Shown: positions 7,424 to 15,795 of the stretch, piece after piece
How the letters are laid out: each line of letters starts with the position of its first letter
Numbering within the stretch: position 1 is the stretch's first letter
Source of the DNA: Pseudomonas sp. CROZ-RG-20F-R04-15
GTDB lineage: Bacteria; Pseudomonadota; Gammaproteobacteria; Pseudomonadales; Pseudomonadaceae
Length of the DNA: 64,000 nt
Direction of reading: 5' to 3'
NCBI RefSeq assembly: GCF_022662375.1
Contig: NZ_JAKNQL010000010.1
Location: 186,001 to 250,000 of the forward strand
Made by a program: the position numbers and the translations under genes
Notes under the pieces: model-generated
The model's input: the letters and a program-made list of their open reading frames with translations, nothing else
Database searches by the model: none
What the model was told of the DNA's origin: nothing

Positions 7424-10081
7424 ATGATCAACGTAGACCTGCAACAACTCATCCAGGCGCTGGACGCCGAAACCCGTCGTGATCTGGAACGTTCTGCCGA
7501 GCGTTGCGTGGCCCGTGGCGGCAGCAAGATCCTCGTCGAAGATTTGATGCTCGGTCTGCTCGAGCGTCCGAACGGCTTGTTGTCGCGTGCACTGCAGGAT
7601 GCAGACGTCGACGCCGGCGAACTCAGCGCCGCGCTGCAATCGCGCGTCGAACACAGCGCTTCGCGCAACCCGGTGTTCGCCCCGGAACTGGTGCAGTGGC
7701 TGCAAGACGCGCTGCTGGTGGCCAACCTCGAGCTGGGTCAGACCCAGGTCGAAGACGCGGCGCTTATCCTCGCGCTGCTGCGCAATCCGATGCGCTACGC
7801 CGGCAGCCGTTATCAGCCGCTGCTCGCCAAGCTGAACATCGATCGCCTGAAGGAATTTGCCCTGTCGCAACAGGAGCAACCAGCGGCCAATGGCAAACCG
7901 GCGGCGCAGGGCGAATCGCTGTTGCAGCGCTTCACCCACAACCTGACCCAACAGGCCCGCGACGGCAAACTCGACCCGGTGCTGTGCCGTGACGGCGCGA
8001 TCCGGCAGATGGTCGACATCCTCGCCCGTCGCCGCAAGAACAACCCGATCGTCGTCGGTGAGGCCGGTGTCGGCAAGACCGCCATCGTCGAAGGCCTGGC
8101 TTCGCGCATCGCCGCCGGTGAAGTGCCGCAAGTGCTCAAAGGCGTTGAACTGTTGTCGCTGGACATGGGCCTGCTGCAGGCTGGCGCCAGCGTCAAAGGC
8201 GAGTTCGAGCGTCGCCTCAAAGGCGTGATCGACGAAGTCAAAGCCTCGCCGAAACCGATCATTCTGTTCATCGACGAAGCCCACACCCTGATCGGCGCAG
8301 GCGGCAATGCGGGTGGCTCCGACGCAGCCAACCTGCTGAAACCGGCACTGGCGCGTGGCGAACTGCGCACCATCGCCGCGACCACCTGGGCCGAGTACAA
8401 GAAATACTTCGAGAAGGACCCGGCGCTGGCCCGTCGTTTCCAACCGGTGCAACTGCACGAACCGACTGTCAGCGAAGCGGTGACCATCCTCCGTGGTCTG
8501 GCCCAGGTTTACGAGAAGAGCCACGGCATCTACCTGCGTGATGACGCGGTGGTTTCCGCTGCCGAATTGTCTGCGCGTTATCTGGCCGGCCGACAACTGC
8601 CGGACAAAGCCGTCGACGTCCTCGACACCGCTTGCGCCCGTGTGCGCATCAGCCTAGCCGCCGCTCCGGAAAGTCTCGAGCGCCTGCGTGGCGAACTGGC
8701 TGAAGGTGGCCGCCAGCGTCAGGCGTTGCGCCGTGATGCCGAAGCCGGTCTGCTGATCGACCACGAAGCGCTGGATGCACTGGAAGCACGTCTCGACGAA
8801 GCCGAAGACGAAATGGTCGCGCTGGAAACCCTGTGGACTGAGCAGAAGCAACTGGCCGAACGCCTGCTGGAACTGCGTCAGCAACTGGCCAAGGCCCGCG
8901 AAGCTGCTGCCGTCGAGCCAGTGGTCACCGTTGAGGAAGACGCCGAAGGCACCGTGATCGAAACCGTCGCTGCCGAAGTCGAAGAAGGCCAGAGCGTCGA
9001 AGCGCTGGAAGCCCAGCTCAACGAAACCCACAGCGCCCTGACCGCCGCACAGGTCAAGGAGCGTCTGGTCAGCTTCGAAGTGTGCCCGCGTCTGGTTGCC
9101 GAAGTGATCAGTGCCTGGACCGGCGTGCCGTTGGCGCAACTGGCCCGCGAACACAACGCCAAAGTCGCCAGCTTCGCCACCGACCTGCGCACGCGCATCC
9201 GTGGTCAGGAACAAGCCGTGCACGCACTGGATCGCTCGATGCGCGCCACCGCTGCCGGCCTGAACAAGCCTGACGCACCGGTCGGCGTGTTCCTGCTGGT
9301 CGGCCCGAGCGGCGTCGGCAAAACCGAAACCGCACTGGCCCTCGCTGACTTGCTCTACGGCGGTGATCGTTTCATCACCACCATCAACATGTCCGAGTTC
9401 CAGGAGAAACACACCGTTTCTCGTCTGATCGGCGCGCCACCGGGCTACGTCGGTTATGGCGAGGGCGGCATGCTCACCGAAGCCGTGCGCCAAAAGCCGT
9501 ACTCGGTAGTGCTGCTCGATGAAGTCGAGAAGGCCGACCCGGACGTGCTCAACCTGTTCTACCAAATCTTCGACAAAGGCGTGGCCAACGACGGCGAAGG
9601 TCGCGAGATCGACTTCCGCAACACGTTGATCCTGATGACCTCGAACCTCGGTAGCGACAAGATCAGCGACCTTTGCGAGAACGGCGCACGCCCGACCGCT
9701 GAAGTCCTCGAAGAAACCATTCGCCCGGTGCTGAGCAAGCACTTCAAACCGGCGTTGCTGGCGCGGATGAAAGTGGTGCCGTACTACCCGGTCGGCGGCC
9801 CGGTGCTGCGCGAGCTGATCGAGATCAAACTTGGTCGTCTCGGCGAGCGCCTCAACCGTCGTCAGCTGGATTTCAGCTGGTGCCAGAACCTCGTCGATCA
9901 CCTGTCCGAGCGTTGCACGCAAAGCGACAGCGGTGCGCGCCTGATCGACCATCTGCTCGACCAGCATGTGCTGCCGCTGGTGGCGGATCGTTTGCTCGAC
10001 GCCATGGCCACCGGTGAAAGCCTCAAGCGTGTGCATGCCACGCTCGACGGCGACGCCAGCGTGACGTGCGAGTTCGCCTGA
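7424..10081 (+). CDS. tssH: TssH/ClpV AAA+ ATPase, sheath disassembly
   Basis: 885 residues. N-terminal ClpV/ClpN repeat domain (1-150), first AAA+ domain with Walker A GEAGVGKT near residue 209 and Walker B FIDEAH near 284, a middle coiled-coil insertion (about 410-540), second AAA+ domain with GPSGVGKTE near residue 625 and a LLDEVEKA Walker B. ClpV extracts contracted TssB subunits and recycles the sheath. Sits 11 bases after tssG and two bases before the regulator gene. Complete, ordinary length. Confidence 0.96.
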   Translation: MINVDLQQLIQALDAETRRDLERSAERCVARGGSKILVEDLMLGLLERPNGLLSRALQDADVDAGELSAALQSRVEHSASRNPVFAPELVQWLQDALLVANLELGQTQVEDAALILALLRNPMRYAGSRYQPLLAKLNIDRLKEFALSQQEQPAANGKPAAQGESLLQRFTHNLTQQARDGKLDPVLCRDGAIRQMVDILARRRKNNPIVVGEAGVGKTAIVEGLASRIAAGEVPQVLKGVELLSLDMGLLQAGASVKGEFERRLKGVIDEVKASPKPIILFIDEAHTLIGAGGNAGGSDAANLLKPALARGELRTIAATTWAEYKKYFEKDPALARRFQPVQLHEPTVSEAVTILRGLAQVYEKSHGIYLRDDAVVSAAELSARYLAGRQLPDKAVDVLDTACARVRISLAAAPESLERLRGELAEGGRQRQALRRDAEAGLLIDHEALDALEARLDEAEDEMVALETLWTEQKQLAERLLELRQQLAKAREAAAVEPVVTVEEDAEGTVIETVAAEVEEGQSVEALEAQLNETHSALTAAQVKERLVSFEVCPRLVAEVISAWTGVPLAQLAREHNAKVASFATDLRTRIRGQEQAVHALDRSMRATAAGLNKPDAPVGVFLLVGPSGVGKTETALALADLLYGGDRFITTINMSEFQEKHTVSRLIGAPPGYVGYGEGGMLTEAVRQKPYSVVLLDEVEKADPDVLNLFYQIFDKGVANDGEGREIDFRNTLILMTSNLGSDKISDLCENGARPTAEVLEETIRPVLSKHFKPALLARMKVVPYYPVGGPVLRELIEIKLGRLGERLNRRQLDFSWCQNLVDHLSERCTQSDSGARLIDHLLDQHVLPLVADRLLDAMATGESLKRVHATLDGDASVTCEFA

Positions 10082-10091
10082 GGTGGGTGTG

Positions 10092-11612
10092 ATGTTCACT
10101 CAGGTGCCGCAGCCACTGGTCTATGCCGAAGCGTTGCTGGCGCAGTTCGCCAGTCTGTCGCGGGCGGCGGACGGTGCTGCGTTGCTGGGTGACTTCGTGC
10201 GTGGTCTGGCCGAGCTGAGCGGTTGCGAATTGACGCAGCTGTATCTGCTCGACGCCACCCACACGTGCCTGGGGATGAACGCCGAATGCCTCGACGGCGC
10301 CCTGCAACCGCGTGAAGCGGCGATCCTGCCGGCGGATTACAACGGTGAGCAACTGCTGCAATTCGCCCTGTGCCAGAATCGCGTGGTGTGCCTCGACGAC
10401 TTGAGCGGCAGCCTGCACGAAACCAGTTTTCTGCCGGCGGCGGTTTCGCCGTGGCAGTCGCTGCTGTGCGTGCCACTGGTCAATCAGCACAAGGCGGTCG
10501 AAGGCTTGCTGCTGTGCGCCAGCCGTCGTCGTACCCACCTGCAAGGCTTCGCCGATTCCCTCGGCCAGCTCGGCTCGTTCGTGCTCGGCCAGTTGCATTT
10601 GCTGCAACGTTTGCGTCAGCCGTTGGCAGAGTCGGCATCGGTTGTGCGCAGCGTGCCAAGCATCAGTGGCTATGGGCTGATCGGCAAAAGCGCGGCGATG
10701 CGCCAGACCCATTCGCTGATCAGCAAAGTCCTGCACAGTCCGTACACCGTGTTGCTGCGCGGTGAAACCGGCACCGGCAAGGAAGTCGTCGCGCGGGCTA
10801 TTCACGATTGCGGCCCGCGTCGGTCGCAGGCGTTTATCGTGCAGAACTGCGCGGCGGTCCCGGAAAACCTGCTGGAAAGCGAACTGTTCGGCTATCGCAA
10901 AGGCGCGTTCACCGGCGCCGATCGCGACCGCGCCGGCCTGTTCGATGCGGCCAATGGCGGCACGCTGTTGCTCGACGAGATCGGCGATATGCCGCTGTCG
11001 CTGCAAGCGAAGATTCTGCGCGTGTTGCAGGAAGGCGAGATTCGTCCGCTGGGTTCCAACGACACCCACAAGATCGATGTACGCATCATCGCCGCGACCC
11101 ACCGTGATCTGTCGACGCTGGTCAGCGAGGGCAAATTCCGCGAGGACTTGTATTACCGTCTCGCGCAATTTCCGATCGAGCTGCCGGCACTGCGTCAGCG
11201 CGAAGGCGACATCCTCGAACTGGCCCAGCACTTCGCCGAAAAGACCTGCACGTATTTGCAGCGCGATCCGGTGCGTTGGTCGAGTGCGGCGCTGGAACAC
11301 CTGTCCGGCTACAACTTTCCCGGCAACGTGCGTGAACTCAAGGCATTGGTCGAGCGCGCGGTGCTGTTGTGCGAGGGCGGTGAGTTGCTCGCCGAGCATT
11401 TCTCCCTGCGCATGGAGGCAATGCCGGAAGACAACAGCCACCTCAATCTGCGCGAACGACTGGAGCAAGTCGAACGCACTTTGTTGCTCGATTGCCTGCG
11501 CAAGAACGACGGCAACCAGACCCTCGCCGCCCGCGAACTGGGTCTGCCACGGCGCACGCTGCTGTACCGGCTCGGCCGTCTGAACATCAATCTGGGAGAT
11601 TTCGATGGGTAG
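10092..11612 (+). CDS. Sigma-54-dependent activator of the T6SS locus (Sfa2-like)
   Basis: 506 residues from ATG 10092 (AGGTGG five bases upstream); a GTG at 10083 is an alternative. An N-terminal GAF-like sensory part (1-180), a central AAA+ domain with Walker A GETGTGKE at about residue 224 and the sigma-54-contacting GAFTGA loop at 271-276, and a C-terminal Fis-type helix-turn-helix (about 465-500). Proteins in this position (Sfa2 in P. aeruginosa H2) activate RpoN-dependent T6SS promoters. No clear GG-N10-GC sigma-54 promoter was found nearby, so its targets probably lie upstream of the window or elsewhere. Confidence 0.9.
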   Translation: MFTQVPQPLVYAEALLAQFASLSRAADGAALLGDFVRGLAELSGCELTQLYLLDATHTCLGMNAECLDGALQPREAAILPADYNGEQLLQFALCQNRVVCLDDLSGSLHETSFLPAAVSPWQSLLCVPLVNQHKAVEGLLLCASRRRTHLQGFADSLGQLGSFVLGQLHLLQRLRQPLAESASVVRSVPSISGYGLIGKSAAMRQTHSLISKVLHSPYTVLLRGETGTGKEVVARAIHDCGPRRSQAFIVQNCAAVPENLLESELFGYRKGAFTGADRDRAGLFDAANGGTLLLDEIGDMPLSLQAKILRVLQEGEIRPLGSNDTHKIDVRIIAATHRDLSTLVSEGKFREDLYYRLAQFPIELPALRQREGDILELAQHFAEKTCTYLQRDPVRWSSAALEHLSGYNFPGNVRELKALVERAVLLCEGGELLAEHFSLRMEAMPEDNSHLNLRERLEQVERTLLLDCLRKNDGNQTLAARELGLPRRTLLYRLGRLNINLGDFDG

Positions 11613-11650
11613 GCAAAACATCCTCGATTTTCCCGCAAAAACCAATTTCA

Positions 11651-11673
11651 GCGCCGCCCGCAAGGGTCGGCGC
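11651..11673 (+). terminator. GC-rich hairpin between regulator and orfX-like gene
   Basis: GCGCCG (11651-11656) pairs with CGGCGC (11668-11673), extended by CCC/GGG around a GCAA loop, then TTTGTGCTTTG. The T tract is imperfect, so this may be a weak or attenuating terminator, or a processing hairpin within the operon. Confidence 0.45.
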
Positions 11674-11705
11674 TTTGTGCTTTGTCTACACCTGGAGACC
11701 CTCTG

Positions 11706-11846
11706 ATGTCTGTTCGTCACTGGCAAGCTGTCCTGCTGACCCTCGTCGTTCTATGCGGCCTTGGCGGCTGTAGCGGCAATTACAAATTCAACGACAACGA
11801 CTATCGCCCGTTGGGTGATCCGCAAGCGGTCAATCGCGGCAAGTGA
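11706..11846 (+). CDS. Small lipoprotein, OrfX-like T6SS locus gene
   Basis: 46 residues: MSVRHWQAVLLTLVVLCGLGGC followed by SGNYKFNDNDYRPLGDP. The LGGC lipobox with cysteine at residue 22 gives a mature lipopeptide of only 25 residues. It occupies exactly the place of orfX between sfa2 and fha2 in the P. aeruginosa H2 locus. GGAG lies about eight bases before the ATG. Function unknown; the conserved position suggests a real, expressed gene that ORF-length cutoffs would miss. Confidence 0.75.
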   Translation: MSVRHWQAVLLTLVVLCGLGGCSGNYKFNDNDYRPLGDPQAVNRGK

Positions 11847-11864
11847 CCGCAAGGAGCATCAAAC

Positions 11865-13061
11865 ATGGAATTGGTTTTCGAAATGCTGAACACCAAGCAG
11901 TTCGTGCCCACCGAGTTGTGCCAGAAGACCTTTAAACAGGCCGGCGGCGTGATCGGGCGGGGCGAGGACTGCGACTGGATCATCCCTGACCGCAAGCGTC
12001 ACCTGTCCAATCACCACGCGATTGTCAGCTATCGCGAGGGCACATTCTTCCTCACCGACACCAGCAGCAACGGTGTTCAGGACGGCGAGAGCGGTGCACG
12101 CCTGCACAAAGGCGAACCGGTGCGCATCGAGCATGGCAGCACCTACGTACTGGGTGACTTCGAGATTCGCGCGCGCCTGGTCCGTGACCCGGCGACCTTC
12201 GACGGCGAAGTCGGCCGCCCACGCGCCGCTGGCAGCATCATTCCGGACGATGCGTTCCTCGATCTCGACCCGCTCAATGCCCTCGAACAGCAAGAGCGCG
12301 TGTACTCAGAAATCGACGAACTGCTGGCGCCGAACACCAAGCCTGAGGATTCCCGTCAGCGCGCCGACTACGCGCGCATCGACATGGAAAGCCTGATGGT
12401 GCCGGAACTGATCGCCGCGCCTGCCGAACCAGAGCCTGCTCCGGCGCCGAAAGCCGTTGAGCGTCAAAGCGAAGGTTTCTGGGAGCACTTCGGTGCTGCG
12501 CTGGGCGTCGACGTCAAAGGCCTCAGCCACGACGAACGCGAAGCCCTGGCCCTGAACGCGGCGCGCTTGCTGCGCCAAAGCATCGGCGGATTGCAGCAGA
12601 GCCTGCGCACCCGCTCGGAGCTGAAAAACGAATTGCGTCTGGCCCAGACCACCGTGCAAGGCACCAACAAGAATCCGCTGAAATTCGCCGTCGATCCGAG
12701 CGAAGCCCTGCAGATTCTGTTGCAACCAAGCAAGCCCGGCCATCTGCCGGCCGAGCAAGCCATTTCCCGCGCGTTCCGCGACCTGCAGGCGCATCAAGTG
12801 GCGCTGCTGACCGCCAGTCGCGCCGCCGTACGCGGCACGCTGGAGCACTTCTCGCCGGAGCAACTGACCCTGCGTTTCGAGCGTGACAGCAAGCCGTTGA
12901 TCGCCACCTCGGGCGGGCGCTGGAGAGCGTTCGGCCGTTATCACCAGGCGCTGCGTCAGGACGATGACTGGAGCGAGCGTCTGCTGGCCCGCGACTTCGC
13001 TCAGGCCTACGAAGAACAGATCCGCCTGATCTCCACCCTCCACACCGACCACCAAGGATGA
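11865..13061 (+). CDS. tagH: TagH/Fha, FHA-domain T6SS protein
   Basis: 398 residues. Residues about 5-105 form a forkhead-associated phosphothreonine-binding domain (GRGEDCDWIIPD, then RHLSNHHAIVSY and the DTSSNGV motif). A linker rich in Pro, Ala and Glu is followed by a C-terminal T6SS-FHA domain (about 230-390) with the RAAVRGTLEHFSPEQL region. It scaffolds assembly and is a substrate or partner of the Stk/Stp pair encoded downstream. Overlaps tssJ by four bases. Confidence 0.9.
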   Translation: MELVFEMLNTKQFVPTELCQKTFKQAGGVIGRGEDCDWIIPDRKRHLSNHHAIVSYREGTFFLTDTSSNGVQDGESGARLHKGEPVRIEHGSTYVLGDFEIRARLVRDPATFDGEVGRPRAAGSIIPDDAFLDLDPLNALEQQERVYSEIDELLAPNTKPEDSRQRADYARIDMESLMVPELIAAPAEPEPAPAPKAVERQSEGFWEHFGAALGVDVKGLSHDEREALALNAARLLRQSIGGLQQSLRTRSELKNELRLAQTTVQGTNKNPLKFAVDPSEALQILLQPSKPGHLPAEQAISRAFRDLQAHQVALLTASRAAVRGTLEHFSPEQLTLRFERDSKPLIATSGGRWRAFGRYHQALRQDDDWSERLLARDFAQAYEEQIRLISTLHTDHQG

Positions 13062-13567
13062 TGCGCATGTCTCGCCGCTCGACCGCTTTTTTCAAGACGC
13101 TGACTGCGCTCACCGTGCTGGTGCTGCTCGCCGGTTGCTCGTCGCTGTCGCCGTACTCGAAAGTGACCAAGATCAACCTCAAGCTGACCGGCAGCGATCA
13201 GCTCAACCCGGACCTCAACGGCCGTCCTTCGCCGATCGTCGTGCGCCTGTTCGAACTCAAGCACCCGGTGACCTTCGAGAACGCTGACTTCTTCAGCCTC
13301 TACGAACGCGCCAAGGAATCCCTCAACCCGGATCTGGTGGCCAGCGAAGAACTCGAACTGCGCCCGGGTGAAACCGTGGAAATGAAGCTCAAGGTGGAAG
13401 AGGGCAGCCTTTATGTTGGCGTTCTCGCCGCTTACCGCGACTTGCCGGACACCCAATGGCGCCACACCGTTCAGATCACTCCGCTGGAAGTCACCGAAGT
13501 CGATCTGACTCTGGACCAGACCGGCATCCGCAACACCAATCAAGTGCTCGCCAAGGCGGATGACTGA
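13058..13567 (+). CDS. tssJ: TssJ, outer-membrane T6SS lipoprotein
   Basis: 169 residues with a signal peptide ending in the lipobox LLAGC (cysteine near residue 28). The mature domain has the transthyretin-like TssJ motifs, including the PIVVRLFELK and F-SLYERAKESL segments and ELELRPGE. TssJ sits on the inner leaflet of the outer membrane and binds TssM. Equivalent to lip2. The start overlaps the fha stop; an internal ATG at residue 4 is possible. Confidence 0.93.
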   Translation: MMRMSRRSTAFFKTLTALTVLVLLAGCSSLSPYSKVTKINLKLTGSDQLNPDLNGRPSPIVVRLFELKHPVTFENADFFSLYERAKESLNPDLVASEELELRPGETVEMKLKVEEGSLYVGVLAAYRDLPDTQWRHTVQITPLEVTEVDLTLDQTGIRNTNQVLAKADD

Positions 13568-13569
13568 TC

Positions 13570-14901
13570 ATGAATACCCATAAAGTCATTTGGCAGGAAG
13601 GCATGCTGCTGCGTCCGCAGCACTTCCAGCACAACGATCGTTATTACGATCACCAGATGAAAACCCGCACCCAGTTGCTGGGTGGCTACACCTGGGGTTT
13701 CCTCAATCTGGAGATCGACCTGCAGTTCCTCAACATGGGCAAACTGGTGATCAGTGAAGCCTCGGGGATTCTGCCGGACGGCAGCCTGTTCGAACTCGGT
13801 GGCAACACCGAGCCGCTGGCGCTCGACGTACCACCGAACACTGGCAACACGCCGATCTATCTGGCGCTGCCGCTGGTCACCGGTAACCACATCGAGTCGC
13901 GCCGTCCGGAGCAATCCGACGTGCTCGCGCGTTACACCGCGTACGACGCCGAAGTGGCCGACTCCAACGCCGGCGACGATTCCGCCAGCCAGGTCAGCTG
14001 CGGTCGCCCGGACTTCAAACTGTTGCTCGGCGAGCAGCAGAGCGATCAGGCCTACGTGAAGCTGAAGATCTGCGACGTGCTCGACACCACCCCTGACGGC
14101 GTGATCAGCCTCGATCCGGATTTCGTCCCGACCTACATTCAGGCCCACGCCTCCAGCTATTTGCTGTCGTGCCTGAAAGAAGTCATCAGCATGCTCAACC
14201 ACCGTGGCGACACGATTGCCGAGCGGATTCGCTCCAATGGCAAGGTTGGCGGCGCGGAAGTCGGCGACTTCATGATGCTGCAACTGATCAACCGCACCGA
14301 ACTGCTGCTGCGCCACTACCTCGGCCTGGAGCAAGTGCACCCGGAAGAGTTGTATCGCACGTTGCTGACCATGCTCGGCGATCTGGCGACCTTCTCCGGC
14401 GAGAGCAAACGCCCGCGCCTGGACAGCCGCTATTCCCACGCCGACCAGGGTGGGAGCTTCCGCAAACTGATGGAAGCGATTCGTCAGGTGCTGTCGATGG
14501 TGCTCGAACAGCACGCCATCGAACTGATCCTGCAAGCGCGTCAGTACGGCATCATCGTCTCGCCGTTGCACGACCACAAACTGCTCGGCTCGGCGTCGTT
14601 CGTGCTGGCAGCCAGTGCCAACTGCGACTCCGAAGAACTGCGCCACCGCTTGCCGGCGCACCTCAAGGTCGGCCCGGTGGAACGTATCCGCCAACTGGTC
14701 AACCTGCACTTGCCGGGGATCAAGGTCAAACCGTTGCCGGTGGCCCCACGGCAGATCGCGTTTCACTCGAACAAAACCTATTTCATCCTCGAACTCAGTT
14801 CCGAAGACCTGGCACAACTCGAGCGCTCCGGCGGTTTCGCGTTCCATGTGTCCGGCGAATTCGCCGAGCTTGAACTGAAATTCTGGGCCATCAGGAACTG
14901 A
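13570..14901 (+). CDS. tssK: TssK, baseplate-to-membrane-complex connector
   Basis: 443 residues. The N-terminus (VIWQEGMLLRPQHFQ-NDRYYDHQM) is the signature of TssK/ImpJ/VasE. TssK trimers join the TssEFG wedge to TssL and TssM; its fold resembles phage receptor-binding proteins. Complete, two bases after tssJ and five bases before tssL. Equivalent to hsiJ2. Confidence 0.96.
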   Translation: MNTHKVIWQEGMLLRPQHFQHNDRYYDHQMKTRTQLLGGYTWGFLNLEIDLQFLNMGKLVISEASGILPDGSLFELGGNTEPLALDVPPNTGNTPIYLALPLVTGNHIESRRPEQSDVLARYTAYDAEVADSNAGDDSASQVSCGRPDFKLLLGEQQSDQAYVKLKICDVLDTTPDGVISLDPDFVPTYIQAHASSYLLSCLKEVISMLNHRGDTIAERIRSNGKVGGAEVGDFMMLQLINRTELLLRHYLGLEQVHPEELYRTLLTMLGDLATFSGESKRPRLDSRYSHADQGGSFRKLMEAIRQVLSMVLEQHAIELILQARQYGIIVSPLHDHKLLGSASFVLAASANCDSEELRHRLPAHLKVGPVERIRQLVNLHLPGIKVKPLPVAPRQIAFHSNKTYFILELSSEDLAQLERSGGFAFHVSGEFAELELKFWAIRN

Positions 14902-14906
14902 CCGAC

Positions 14907-15782
14907 ATGATCAAGGAAACGGATTACAACCAGGACGACAAAACCGTCCTGCTCGATCGTCAGGGCCACGGACCGGCATCGAGTCCGCTGACCGACTTCG
15001 CCGCGCCGCCGCGTTTCGAGCAACTGGAAGAACGCATGATCTACGCCGCGCGCCTGCGCCCGGCGGAAGCGTTCAACATCAGCCTCAATTCGCTGGTCGC
15101 TGCTTCGTCCGAGCTGCTTTCGGAAGTGGTGCGCCTCAAGCACAGCGAAACCCGCGAAGACTTGTACGCACTCAACGAGCGTCTGACTGCCGGGCTGAAA
15201 TTGTTTGAAGTACGCGCCCTGCACAACGGCGCCGAGAGCAGCCAGGTGATGGCCGCGCGTTACGTGCTCTGCACCGTGGTCGACGAAGCCGTCGTGACGA
15301 CGCCGTGGGGCAACGAAAGCGAATGGTCACAGATGAGCCTGCTGAGCAGCTTCCACAACGAAACCTTCGGTGGCGAGAAGTTCTTCCAGTTGCTCGATCG
15401 ACTGTCGAAAAACCCGGTCAAGCACTTGCCGATGCTCGAGCTGATGTACCTGTGCCTGTCCCTCGGTTTCGAGGGCAAGTACCGCGTACAGGCACGCGGC
15501 ATGCTCGAACTTGAAGGCATCCGCGATGCTCTGTATCGGCAGATCCGTCAGTTGCGTGGCGACGTGCCGCGCGAGTTGTCGCCGCACTGGGAAGGCTTGA
15601 ACGATCAGCGTCGTAACCTGGTACGCATCGTGCCGGCGTGGATGGTGGTGTTGTTCACTTTCGTCTGTCTGGTGGTGATGTATTCGGGCTTCGCCTGGGT
15701 CTTGGGCGAGCAGCGCGACACCGTTCTGCAACCTTATCAGCCGCTTGATCCGGCCGCGGTGCAACCGCAGTCGCAGCCGTAA
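14907..15782 (+). CDS. tssL: TssL (DotU/IcmH), inner-membrane T6SS component
   Basis: 291 residues. Cytoplasmic DotU domain (about 45-235) containing the conserved YVLCTVVDEAV, WSQMSLLSSFHNETFGGEKFF and YLCLSLGFEGKYR segments, and a single C-terminal membrane helix (about 248-270). There is no OmpA-like peptidoglycan-binding extension, so any cell-wall anchoring must come from another protein. It forms the membrane complex with TssM and TssJ. Confidence 0.95.
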   Translation: MIKETDYNQDDKTVLLDRQGHGPASSPLTDFAAPPRFEQLEERMIYAARLRPAEAFNISLNSLVAASSELLSEVVRLKHSETREDLYALNERLTAGLKLFEVRALHNGAESSQVMAARYVLCTVVDEAVVTTPWGNESEWSQMSLLSSFHNETFGGEKFFQLLDRLSKNPVKHLPMLELMYLCLSLGFEGKYRVQARGMLELEGIRDALYRQIRQLRGDVPRELSPHWEGLNDQRRNLVRIVPAWMVVLFTFVCLVVMYSGFAWVLGEQRDTVLQPYQPLDPAAVQPQSQP

Positions 15783-15795
15783 ACAGGGACGTGTG

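Noticed and set aside
11613..11864. Sigma-54 promoter before orfX or fha
   Set aside because: No GG-N10-GC element with acceptable flanks could be found; the genes are probably read through from upstream.
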